Shown one piece after another: positions 14,206 through 21,074 of a stretch of 21,564 bases of DNA. The stretch is taken from positions 1-21,564 of the forward strand of contig SHXL01000018.1 in the NCBI GenBank assembly GCA_009693345.1, given 5' to 3'. The stretch is from Betaproteobacteria bacterium. Lineage in GTDB: Bacteria; Pseudomonadota; Gammaproteobacteria; Burkholderiales; SG8-39. The notes beneath the pieces are model-generated. The model saw nothing but the letters and a program-made list of their open reading frames with translations. It was not told the DNA's origin and searched no databases. The position numbers and the translations under genes are program-made. Each line of letters starts with the position of its first letter. The first letter of the stretch is position 1.

Positions 14206-15169
14206 GCTCGTTAATTGCGTCGTCTACCAAGACGGAAAGAAGCTCGCCGACATCGCGCAGAGCGAAATCCACAGTTATCTCGCCAAGCCCGGCACCTTCG
14301 TCTGGGTGGCGCTGCGGGACGCCTCCGACGCCGAGCTGAAGGAAATGAGCCAGCAGTTCAAGCTGCACGAACTCGCCGTAGAGGACGCGCACCACGGCCA
14401 CCAGCGGCCCAAGATAGAGGAGTACGCCACCGAGCTGTTCACCGTGCTGCACGTGGTGGAGCCCGCCGGGGAGGAACTGCGCGTTGGCGAAGTCAGTATC
14501 TTCACCGGTCCGAACTACGTGCTGTCGATCAGGAACCGCACCGAGCAGGGCTTCCTCGGGGTGCGCACGCGCTGCGAGCAGGAGCCGGAGCTGCTGCGCT
14601 ACGGTTCGGGCTACGTGCTCTACGCGCTGATGGACGCGGTGGTGGACCGCTACTTCCCGGTGCTCGATGCGATCGAAACCGAGCTCGAAGGCATCGAGGA
14701 GCGCATCTTCGCCAATACCGCGCCGCGCGCCAACATCGAGGCGCTCTATTACGTCAAGCAGAAGGTCACCACGCTGAAGCACGCCACCGCGCCGCTGATG
14801 GATGCGGTGGGCAAGCTCTACGGCGGGCGCGTGCCGCAGGTCTGCCAGGGCATGGGGGAATATTTCCGCGACGTCTACGACCACCTCGTGCGCCTGAACC
14901 AGTCGCTCGATTCCCTGCGCGACACGGTATCCACCGCGATCCAAGTCAACCTCGCCATGATCACCATCGGCGAGAGCGAAGTCACCAAGCGCCTTGCCGC
15001 CTACGCCGCGCTGGTGGCGGTGCCGACCATGATCGCGGGAGTCTACGGCATGAACTTCAAGCAAATGCCCGAGCTCTCCTGGGATTACGGCTATCCGATG
15101 GCGGTCGGGATCATGGCGCTGCTCGATTCGATCCTCTTCTGGCGTTTCCGCAAGGCCCGCTGGCTATAG
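14204..15169 (+). CDS. corA: Magnesium/cobalt transporter CorA
   Basis: CorA is a homopentameric inner-membrane channel for Mg2+ (also Co2+, Ni2+). From ATG 14204 the product is 321 residues (E. coli 316), starting MLVNCVVYQDGKKLADI. A large cytoplasmic alpha/beta and helical funnel occupies residues 1-255 (HELAVEDAHHGHQRPKIEEY near 60, then the long stalk helix). Two C-terminal helices follow, the first ending in the family-defining YGMNF selectivity motif near 285 and the second ending FWRFRKARWL. Upstream codons (from 14156) are antisense of the Nudix gene. TATCAT ends five bases before the ATG and there is no RBS. The stop overlaps the convergent antitoxin-like gene by six bases. Confidence 0.95.
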   Translation: MLVNCVVYQDGKKLADIAQSEIHSYLAKPGTFVWVALRDASDAELKEMSQQFKLHELAVEDAHHGHQRPKIEEYATELFTVLHVVEPAGEELRVGEVSIFTGPNYVLSIRNRTEQGFLGVRTRCEQEPELLRYGSGYVLYALMDAVVDRYFPVLDAIETELEGIEERIFANTAPRANIEALYYVKQKVTTLKHATAPLMDAVGKLYGGRVPQVCQGMGEYFRDVYDHLVRLNQSLDSLRDTVSTAIQVNLAMITIGESEVTKRLAAYAALVAVPTMIAGVYGMNFKQMPELSWDYGYPMAVGIMALLDSILFWRFRKARWL

Positions 15170-15517
15170 CCTGAGTTCCGAGCGCACCGCGTCCCACGCG
15201 ACACGCACCAGATCTTCCTCGGTTTTCTGTATCAAACCCAGGGCAGTCAACTGCGCGACGTCGGTGTGCACGTTCTTGTAGTCCCGCTTCAGGTGCCGGG
15301 CCAGCGCGAATACCGATACGGGGCCGATGGCTTTCAACTGCTTCAACAGCTCCCAGCGGGCAGGCGAGAGGTTCTTCGTCAGTAAGGGCAGATCGGCGAA
15401 GGACAGCACCGCCAGCGGCGCCGGCGGCCTGCGGCCCGAGGCGAGATGCCAGGCCGCCTCGAAGCGGTCGAGCGCGTCGGCCTGCGTACTAACCCTGACG
15501 TAGAGCGTCTTCGGCAT
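15164..15517 (-). CDS. Winged-helix DNA-binding protein, probable TumA/HVO_A0114-type antitoxin
   Basis: From ATG 15517 (MPKTLYVRVSTQADALDRFE) the frame gives 117 residues. The C-terminal half is a winged-helix domain: SFADLPLLTKNLSPARWELLKQL, then GPVSVFALARHLKRDYKN as recognition helix, then TDVAQLTALGLIQKTEED as wing. This pattern matches the MarR-like antitoxin partners of small TumE-family toxins. It overlaps the preceding small gene by 29 bases in a different frame, a toxin-first order typical of that family. It may repress its own promoter. The longer frame reading up to 15709 is out of phase with the small upstream gene and is not credible. It converges on corA. Confidence 0.75.
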   Translation of the reverse strand: MPKTLYVRVSTQADALDRFEAAWHLASGRRPPAPLAVLSFADLPLLTKNLSPARWELLKQLKAIGPVSVFALARHLKRDYKNVHTDVAQLTALGLIQKTEEDLVRVAWDAVRSELRL

Positions 15518-15692
15518 CGCGTTCGAAGTCGTACCTGAGCTTTTCCACCGATTTGAACTCATAGCGGCTCGCATTGCTGTATTCGACCAGGACGGTTTTG
15601 CCCTTTCTGAGTGAAAGCACAAAACCCTGATCATCGAAAATCCTTGCTTCCAGAACGAACCCTTCGGCCAGCACCACCCGCTCCTCGAACAT
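15489..15692 (-). CDS. Small protein, possible TumE/DUF6516-like toxin
   Basis: This 67-residue ORF runs from ATG 15692 (MFEERVVLAEGFVLEARIFD) to YEFKSVEKLRYDFERDAED. The last part resembles the C-terminal YxFxSVEKLxxDF segment of TumE-type toxins, but it is shorter than the usual 100 or so residues and I do not see their histidine-rich centre, so it may be a divergent or trimmed member. The case for toxin rests on size, overlap with the downstream winged-helix gene and their order. A TTTACG-N17-TATAAA promoter places the -10 box five bases before the ATG, with no Shine-Dalgarno. Confidence 0.55.
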   Translation of the reverse strand: MFEERVVLAEGFVLEARIFDDQGFVLSLRKGKTVLVEYSNASRYEFKSVEKLRYDFERDAEDALRQG

Positions 15693-15728
15693 ATGGCTTT
15701 ATACACCATAGTAAGAGTGGCGTAAAAT
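15692..15728. promoter_or_regulatory. Interleaved divergent promoters and putative operator of the toxin-antitoxin pair and nadE
   Basis: Leftward: TTTACG (15726-15721), 17-base spacer, TATAAA (15703-15698). Rightward: TATACA (15700-15705), 17-base spacer, TAAAAT (15723-15728). Each -35 sits on the -10 of the other strand. An inverted repeat TATGG (15692-15696) - 9 bases - CCATA (15706-15710) covers the leftward -10 and rightward -35. It is a natural candidate for an antitoxin operator, which would then also touch nadE. All of this is reading of motifs and unproven. Confidence 0.5.
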
Positions 15729-15736
15729 GGCCATTC

Positions 15737-17719
15737 ATGGCTACCCGCAGCGCGTTTTTCAACCTATACCGGCACGGCTTCGCGCGCGTCGCGCTCGCCA
15801 CGCCCCTGGTGCGCATCGGCGATCCGATGGCGAATGCCGCGGCGACGCTGGCGCTGATGCGCGCAGCGGCCAGGCGCAAGGCAATCGTCGTCGTGTTCCC
15901 GGAGCTCGGGCTCTCCGCCTACAGCTGCGAGGACCTGTTCCACCAGCAGGCGCTGCTGCGCGCCGCCGAGGCCGCGCTCGCCTGGCTGCTGGCGCGTTCG
16001 AAGAGCCTCCCCATTGCCGCCTTCGTCGGGCTGCCGGTGGTGGTGGATGGCCTCCTCTACAACTGCGCGGCGCTCGTCTGCCGGGGCCGGCTGCTGGGCC
16101 TCACGCCCAAGACCTACCTGCCGAACTACCGCGAGTTCTACGAATTGCGGCAATTCACTCCCGCGCCCGACGACACGCGGGAGATCGAGATTGCCGGTCA
16201 GAAGACTTTTTTTGGGAAAATGATCTTTAAGCTGAAGGAAGATCCCCGGCTGCGCCTCTTTGCCGAAATCTGCGAAGACTTGTGGGTGCCGGCGCCGCCC
16301 TCTTCCTACGCGGCGCTCGCTGGGGCGACGGTGATCGCCAACCTGTCGGCCTCGAACGTGGTCATCGGCAAGCACCAATACCGCAAGGACCTTGCCGCCA
16401 ATCAATCGGCGCGCTGCATCGCCGCCTACCTCTACAGCGCCGCGGGCGCCGGCGAATCCACCACCGACCTCGCCTGGGACGGCCACGCCATGGTCTTCGA
16501 GAACGGCTCGCTGCTGGCCGAATCGGAGCGCTTTTCGCACGAGGGCCAGCTGACCTTCGCGGACCTGGACCTGGAGCGCCTGGAGGCCGACCGCATGCGC
16601 CAGAACTCCTTCGGCGAATCGGCGCGCAGGCATGAGAAGGACATCGCGCGATTCAGGGCCATCGAATTTTCACTGGGAATTCCTGAAGGAAAAATCTCCC
16701 TCGAAAGGCAAATCCCACGGTTCCCCTATGTCCCGTCCGACCCGGCGACGCGCGACGCGCGCTGCGAGGAGGTCTACCGTATCCAGGTCGCGGGCCTCGC
16801 CACGCGCATGCGCGCCACCGGTACGAAGAAACTGGTCATCGGTGTCTCGGGAGGCGTGGACTCGACCCAGGCGCTGCTCGTCTGCGCGCGCGTCATGGAC
16901 GACTTTGGCCTGCCGAGAAACAACATCCTCGCCTACACCATGCCCGGATTCGCCACCTCCACGCGCACCCGCTCCAGCGCCTGGCAGCTGATGCGCGCCG
17001 TGGGTGCCACCCCGGAGGAGATCGACATCCGCCCCTCCTGCATGCAGATGTTCAAGGACATGGGCCATCCCTACGCCAAAGGCCGTAAGCAGTACGACAT
17101 CGCATTCGAGAACGTGCAGGCCGGCGAGCGCACCAGCCACTTGTTCCGCCTTGCCAACCATCACGGCGGCCTGGTGGTGGGCACCGGCGACTTGTCCGAG
17201 CTGGCACTGGGATGGGCGACGTATGGTGTTGGAGACCATATGTCGCACTACAACGTCAATGTCAGCGTGCCCAAGACCCTGATCCAGTTCCTGATCGGCT
17301 GGGTGGCGCAGTCAGGCCAATTCAGCGAGGTGGTGGGCAAAGCGCTCACTCGCGTTCTTGGGACAGAAATATCCCCGGAATTAAAACCAAATCAAAAAAC
17401 TGAAGACGTCATCGGACCCTACGAGCTGCAGGACTTCCACCTCTACTACACGCTGCGCTTCGGCTACGCACCCTCCAAGGTCGCGTTCCTGGCGTGGACT
17501 GCGTGGCAGGGGAAATACAAGCTGGGCGAGATCCGCAAGTGGCTGGAAGTGTTCCTGCGGCGCTTCTTCCAGACCAGCCAGTTCAAGCGGAGCGCCCTGC
17601 CCAACGGACCGAAGGTCGGCTCGGGCGGCTCGCTCTCGCCGCGCGGCGACTGGCGCGCGCCCTCCGACGGCAACGCGTCAGTCTGGCTCGCGGACTTGAA
17701 AAAAATCCCGGCAGGATAA
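15737..17719 (+). CDS. nadE: Glutamine-dependent NAD(+) synthetase NadE
   Basis: NadE amidates nicotinic acid adenine dinucleotide to NAD in the cytoplasm, using ammonia from glutamine. From ATG 15737 (MATRSAFFNLYRHGFARVAL) the product is 660 residues, the two-domain form (M. tuberculosis 679). The N-terminal nitrilase-type glutaminase has its triad at E56 (FPELGLSAY), K125 (LTPKTYLPNYREFYE) and C179 (FAEICEDLWVP). The C-terminal synthetase (from about 370) has the PP-loop GVSGGVDSTQALL and TGDLSELALGWATYG. The start is chosen because TAAAAT ends eight bases earlier and the family N-terminus fits. Codons from 15611 would be antisense of the toxin gene. Three AT-rich codon patches lie at about 16195-16245, 16655-16725 and 17355-17405. 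Confidence 0.96.
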   Translation: MATRSAFFNLYRHGFARVALATPLVRIGDPMANAAATLALMRAAARRKAIVVVFPELGLSAYSCEDLFHQQALLRAAEAALAWLLARSKSLPIAAFVGLPVVVDGLLYNCAALVCRGRLLGLTPKTYLPNYREFYELRQFTPAPDDTREIEIAGQKTFFGKMIFKLKEDPRLRLFAEICEDLWVPAPPSSYAALAGATVIANLSASNVVIGKHQYRKDLAANQSARCIAAYLYSAAGAGESTTDLAWDGHAMVFENGSLLAESERFSHEGQLTFADLDLERLEADRMRQNSFGESARRHEKDIARFRAIEFSLGIPEGKISLERQIPRFPYVPSDPATRDARCEEVYRIQVAGLATRMRATGTKKLVIGVSGGVDSTQALLVCARVMDDFGLPRNNILAYTMPGFATSTRTRSSAWQLMRAVGATPEEIDIRPSCMQMFKDMGHPYAKGRKQYDIAFENVQAGERTSHLFRLANHHGGLVVGTGDLSELALGWATYGVGDHMSHYNVNVSVPKTLIQFLIGWVAQSGQFSEVVGKALTRVLGTEISPELKPNQKTEDVIGPYELQDFHLYYTLRFGYAPSKVAFLAWTAWQGKYKLGEIRKWLEVFLRRFFQTSQFKRSALPNGPKVGSGGSLSPRGDWRAPSDGNASVWLADLKKIPAG

Positions 17720-17744
17720 AAATCAGGGCTAGAGCCCGATTTTT
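17719..17744. terminator. Bidirectional terminator between nadE and the binding-protein gene; REP-like palindrome copy A
   Basis: Arms 17719-17730 (ending GGGCT) and 17733-17744 (starting AGCCC) pair over 12 positions with a single A/G mismatch around an AG loop. The right arm ends in five T's and the left arm begins in A's, so the hairpin works as an intrinsic terminator for both strands. It begins inside the nadE stop codon and overlaps the stop of the convergent gene. Its core (17720-17741) is nearly the same as the palindrome at 20927-20948. Confidence 0.8.
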
Positions 17745-18705
17745 ATTGCGGCTTGATGCCCGCGGCCTTGATCACGCGCTGGTAGGTGTCGATCTCCTCG
17801 CGCACGAACTTGGCGAACTCCGGCGGCGGCATGTCCATGGTGTCGTTGCCAAGCGCGATCAGCTTTTCCTTCACGCCGGGGTCCGCCAGCGCCTTGCGCA
17901 CGTCCATCGAGATCTTCTGCACGATGTCCTGCGGCAGGCCCGCGGGTCCCCAGACGCCGAACCAGAGCGCGGATTCCGCGTTCTTCACGCCCGCCTCGGC
18001 TGGCGTCGGCACCTCAGGCAGCGACGGATTGCGCTTGGCAGTGCTGACGGCCAGCGCGCGCAGTTTGCCGCTCTTGATCATCGACAGGCCCGCCGAGATC
18101 GGTGCCCAATAGCAATCCACTGAATTGCTGAGCAGCGCGGTGATGACCTCGGGCGTGCCCTTGAACGGCACCTGGGTGACGTTGATGGCCGCGCCGGCGA
18201 TCAGTCGCTCGGTGCTGAGGTGCGTGCCGCTGCCGATGCCGGCGTGGCCGAAGTTGAGGGCGCTCGGCTTCGCCTTGGCCGCGTTCACCAGGTCCATCAT
18301 CGTCTTGTACGGCGAAGTGGAATTGACCACCAGCACGTTCGGCTGGATGGACAAAGGCGCGATATCGGTGAAGTCCTTCGCCGTGTCGTAGGGCAGCTTG
18401 GCGTAGATCGCCGGGTTGACGGAATGCGCCGAGGAGTTGATCAGCAGCGTGTAGCCGTCGGGCGCCGCCTTGGCGACCGCCACCGAGCCGATCGAGCCGC
18501 CCGCACCGCCGCGATTCTCGGCGACGACCGGCTGGCCCCAATACTCGGAGACCCTCGCGAACACCACGCGCCCGACGATGTCGGTCGAGCTGCCGGGCGT
18601 GAACGAGATGATCACGTGCACCGGCTTGTTGGGGTAAGCCTGGGAATAGGAAACGGAACTGCAAACGGATAAAGCGAAAAACAAAAACAGTTTACGCAAG
18701 CCCAT
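17743..18705 (-). CDS. Tripartite tricarboxylate transporter (Bug/TctC family) substrate-binding protein
   Basis: A periplasmic binding protein of the Bug family, which captures small carboxylates for TctAB-type transporters or acts as a sensor. I take ATG 18705 (MGLRKLFLFFALSVCSSVSY), preceded by GGAG at good spacing, rather than the TTG at 18711. The product is 320 residues with a Sec signal peptide ending near SYSQA. Mature family features are YPNKPVHVIISFTPGSSTDIVGR, ENRGGAGGSIGS, AKAAPDGYTLLI, NFGHAGIGSGTHLS and the ligand loop PFKGTPEVITALL. Many such genes are orphans without tctA/tctB, and none is present here. It is last in the M24-dehydrogenase operon, overlapping the upstream gene by 14 bases. 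The ligand is unknown. Confidence 0.93.
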   Translation of the reverse strand: MGLRKLFLFFALSVCSSVSYSQAYPNKPVHVIISFTPGSSTDIVGRVVFARVSEYWGQPVVAENRGGAGGSIGSVAVAKAAPDGYTLLINSSAHSVNPAIYAKLPYDTAKDFTDIAPLSIQPNVLVVNSTSPYKTMMDLVNAAKAKPSALNFGHAGIGSGTHLSTERLIAGAAINVTQVPFKGTPEVITALLSNSVDCYWAPISAGLSMIKSGKLRALAVSTAKRNPSLPEVPTPAEAGVKNAESALWFGVWGPAGLPQDIVQKISMDVRKALADPGVKEKLIALGNDTMDMPPPEFAKFVREEIDTYQRVIKAAGIKPQ

Positions 18706-19606
18706 CTCCAATCTCCACGTTTTCTGATTTCAGTTTGATGCCGGAAGCCTCGGCCTGCTGCAGGAGCAGCGTGGCGAAATCCTGCTCGCTCCAGCCCTGG
18801 CCGATCATCGACTGGATCAGGTCGCGCGTCGCGCTCGCCAGCGGCATCGGCACCTCGAACTTGCGGCCCGCGTCCAGGCCAAGGTCTAGGTCCTTCCGGA
18901 GCAGCTGCGGCGTGAACGTTACCTTGAAGTCGAGGTTCACGAACGCGGGCGTCTTGTAGCGCGTGAACATCGAGCCCATCACGCTCTGGTTGATGAAATC
19001 GAGAAAGGCATGGCGCGGCACGCCCGCCTTCTGCGCGAGCACCGTGATCTCGGCGAGCGACTGCGTCACCACGCCGAGGAACACATTGTGGCAGATCTTG
19101 ACGATGCGCGCAAGCTCGCCCTCACCGACGTAACTGGCGGCGGGAGCAATCATCTTCAGGAATGGAAGTGCTCCCTGAAAAGATTTCTGCGGGCCGGAAC
19201 ACACGAAAGACAATTTTCCTGCCTTGATCACCTTGGCGTTGCCCGAGACCGGCGCGGCCAGATACGCGATGCCTTTCTTATCCAGCATTTCGCGCAGTTC
19301 AGCGGAACCTTCAAGCGATATCGACGAACACTCGATCAGCATCTTCGGCTTCGCCTTACCCTTCAGAAGGTCCGTGACCACCTGCTTCACGTCCTTCCAG
19401 GTCGAAACCATGCAAAAGACGATGTCGCGCGAGGCAAGCTCGGATATATCGTCCGCCACTTTCGCGCCGCACTTCTTCAGCGGCTCGGCCTTCTCCTTTG
19501 TGCGGTTCCAGACCAGCACGTCGGCGCCGCCCTTGGCGAGGCGTCCGGCCATCTCGTAGCCCATGCGCCCGGCACCGATCCAGCCAATGGTCGATTTAGT
19601 AGGCAT
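18692..19606 (-). CDS. NAD(P)-dependent oxidoreductase, 3-hydroxyisobutyrate dehydrogenase family
   Basis: A beta-hydroxyacid dehydrogenase of 304 residues. The N-terminal Rossmann domain begins IGWIGAGRMGYEMAGRLAK, with VWNRTKEK after strand two (suggesting NADP or mixed use) and FCMVST. The linker has the substrate motif as AAPVSGN at 117-123, where most members have DAPVSGG, so the aspartate and last glycine are replaced. The catalytic lysine is K170 (IVKICHNV), with the helper asparagine at 174. A helical C-domain follows. Family members oxidise 3-hydroxyisobutyrate, tartronate semialdehyde or similar. The changed motif leaves the substrate open. It overlaps both neighbours (11 and 14 bases), so it is co-translated with the M24 and Bug genes. 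Confidence 0.9.
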   Translation of the reverse strand: MPTKSTIGWIGAGRMGYEMAGRLAKGGADVLVWNRTKEKAEPLKKCGAKVADDISELASRDIVFCMVSTWKDVKQVVTDLLKGKAKPKMLIECSSISLEGSAELREMLDKKGIAYLAAPVSGNAKVIKAGKLSFVCSGPQKSFQGALPFLKMIAPAASYVGEGELARIVKICHNVFLGVVTQSLAEITVLAQKAGVPRHAFLDFINQSVMGSMFTRYKTPAFVNLDFKVTFTPQLLRKDLDLGLDAGRKFEVPMPLASATRDLIQSMIGQGWSEQDFATLLLQQAEASGIKLKSENVEIGDGLA

Positions 19607-20903
19607 TTGCCACCGGCAATTCCTGAGCAGGATAAAGAGAAATGATCTTCGCGCCTTCGGGCGTCAGCACCACTTCCTCCTCGATGCGCGCCGCCGAAAC
19701 GCCGTCCGTCGCCGGGCAGAACGTCTCTACTGCGAACACCATGCCGGCTTTCAGCTCGTAGGGTTCGATGAACGAATTGAGGCGCGAAATGAGCGGCCGC
19801 TCGTGCAGCCCGAGCCCCAGTCCGTGGCAGAAATTAAGGCCGAAGGCGGACATCTCGGTCTCGAAGCCGATCTCGGTGGACTTCGGAAACATCTTCGCCA
19901 CTTTTTCGGTCGAGACGCCGGGCTTGAGCATCGAGATCGCGCCGTCCATCCAGTGCCGCGCCTTTTTGTAGGCATCCTTCTGCGCCGTTGTCGCCTTGCC
20001 CACCGAAAACGTGCGGTAGTAGCAGGTGCGGTAGCCGATGAAGGAATGGATGATGTCGAAGTACGCCTGGTCGCCGGGACGGATCAGCCGGTCGGTGAAG
20101 TTGTGCGGGTGCGGGCTGCAGCGCTCGCCCGCGATCGCGTTGACCGCCTCAACGCAGTCCGAGCCCATCTCGTAGAGCCGCTTGGCGGCGAGCGCGACGA
20201 TCTGGCTTTCCTTCACGCCGGGCTTGAGCACCTCGGCAATGTCCTGGTAAACGCCGTCTACCATCGCCGAAGCGGTGTTCAGGAGCGTGATCTCGTCGTG
20301 GCTCTTCACCTCGCGCGCCGAGAGCATCATCTGCTGCCCGTCGCGGATGTTGAGGCCCTCCTTCTCCAGCGCGAACAGGAACCCCGGCTCGCACACGTCC
20401 AGACCCAGCGGCATCGCGGCGACGCCTTCCTGCACGAGGATGTCCTTGATCTCCTTCGCCGCCGCCTCGAACAGGCCGACGCTCGGCCCGATCGCGCCGC
20501 GCATGCCCGGGTTGCCCGCGCGCACGTGGTCCTCTTTCAGCCACGGGCAATAGATCTTGTGATGGCGCGCCGCCGAGCCGAAATCCCACACCCAGGGATC
20601 GCCCGTGCCGGTGAGCAGGCAATAGCGGATCAGCTTGTCGCGCGCCCACTCGCCGATCACGGTGGAGGAGATGTAGCGGATGTTGTGCTGGTCGAAACAC
20701 AGCATCGCACCCAGCCCCGATTTCGCCAGCGACTGGCGCGTGCGCGCGAGGCGATACCGGTGCAGGCGCTTGAAATCCACCCGCTCCTCGAAATCCACCT
20801 GCGTGATCCCCGGCGCCTGCAGCGGCCGGTGCCAGTGGTGCATCGGCTTCAGGTCATCCGCATTGACCGGGACGAACTGCGGTTTCTTTGGCTTCTTGGC
20901 CAT
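19596..20903 (-). CDS. M24 (creatinase/aminopeptidase-fold) metalloenzyme with an altered metal site
   Basis: This 435-residue protein has a creatinase-like N-domain (LGAMLCFDQHNIRYIS near 64-80) and an M24 pita-bread C-domain (from about 190). The layout recalls DddP-type and Xaa-Pro-type members. Of the five metal ligands usual in M24, D283 (YFDIIHSF), H360 (FCHGLGLGLHERP), E393 (VFAVETF) and E408 (RIEEEV) are present. The second aspartate, expected in GYxxDxxRTF, is cysteine (C294 in GYRTCYYRTF). It may therefore bind a different metal or have a different reaction, and peptidase activity should not be assumed. It heads the operon. TATCCT ends nine bases before ATG 20903, and no RBS is seen. 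The plus-strand open frame here is antisense. Confidence 0.88.
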   Translation of the reverse strand: MAKKPKKPQFVPVNADDLKPMHHWHRPLQAPGITQVDFEERVDFKRLHRYRLARTRQSLAKSGLGAMLCFDQHNIRYISSTVIGEWARDKLIRYCLLTGTGDPWVWDFGSAARHHKIYCPWLKEDHVRAGNPGMRGAIGPSVGLFEAAAKEIKDILVQEGVAAMPLGLDVCEPGFLFALEKEGLNIRDGQQMMLSAREVKSHDEITLLNTASAMVDGVYQDIAEVLKPGVKESQIVALAAKRLYEMGSDCVEAVNAIAGERCSPHPHNFTDRLIRPGDQAYFDIIHSFIGYRTCYYRTFSVGKATTAQKDAYKKARHWMDGAISMLKPGVSTEKVAKMFPKSTEIGFETEMSAFGLNFCHGLGLGLHERPLISRLNSFIEPYELKAGMVFAVETFCPATDGVSAARIEEEVVLTPEGAKIISLYPAQELPVANAY

Positions 20904-20926
20904 AGGACCAAGAGGATACCAAATAG

Positions 20927-20948
20927 AAATCGGGGTCAGAGCCCGATT
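20927..20948. repeat. REP-like palindrome copy B upstream of the M24 operon
   Basis: AATCGGG (20928-20934) and CCCGATT (20942-20948) form a perfect 7-bp stem around GTCAGAG. Over 22 bases it differs from copy A (17720-17741) at only three positions. GGGGTCAGAGCCC-type palindromes are scattered in many betaproteobacterial genomes and often relate to REP-type elements. It lies 24 bases upstream of the M24 start codon, in or beside its promoter. Confidence 0.75.
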
Positions 20949-21074
20949 CCCGCCTCGTCAGACAATTAGCTCACATTACCCCGCTTTTCGGTCACTGGCA
21001 CCAGAGGGGAAATTCCCATTAAAATTGCCCAACGCATTAATTTGGCCACCGCGCCCGTGGATTAAGAAAAGGAA
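20949..21074. other. Intergenic DNA, no gene seen
   Basis: This stretch is less GC-rich than its neighbours and has no recognisable gene. It contains a short palindrome GGGAAATTCCC (21007-21017). The plus-strand open frame that crosses it begins inside the M24 gene as antisense and has no family resemblance. It could be the worn end of a mobile element, but I see no defined terminal repeat. Confidence 0.5.

Noticed and set aside
14215..15174. 319-codon second open frame inside corA
   Set aside because: Out-of-frame shadow of corA with very arginine-rich composition.
19563..20969. 468-codon plus-strand open frame
   Set aside because: Antisense of the M24 gene, whose family motifs are clear on the minus strand.
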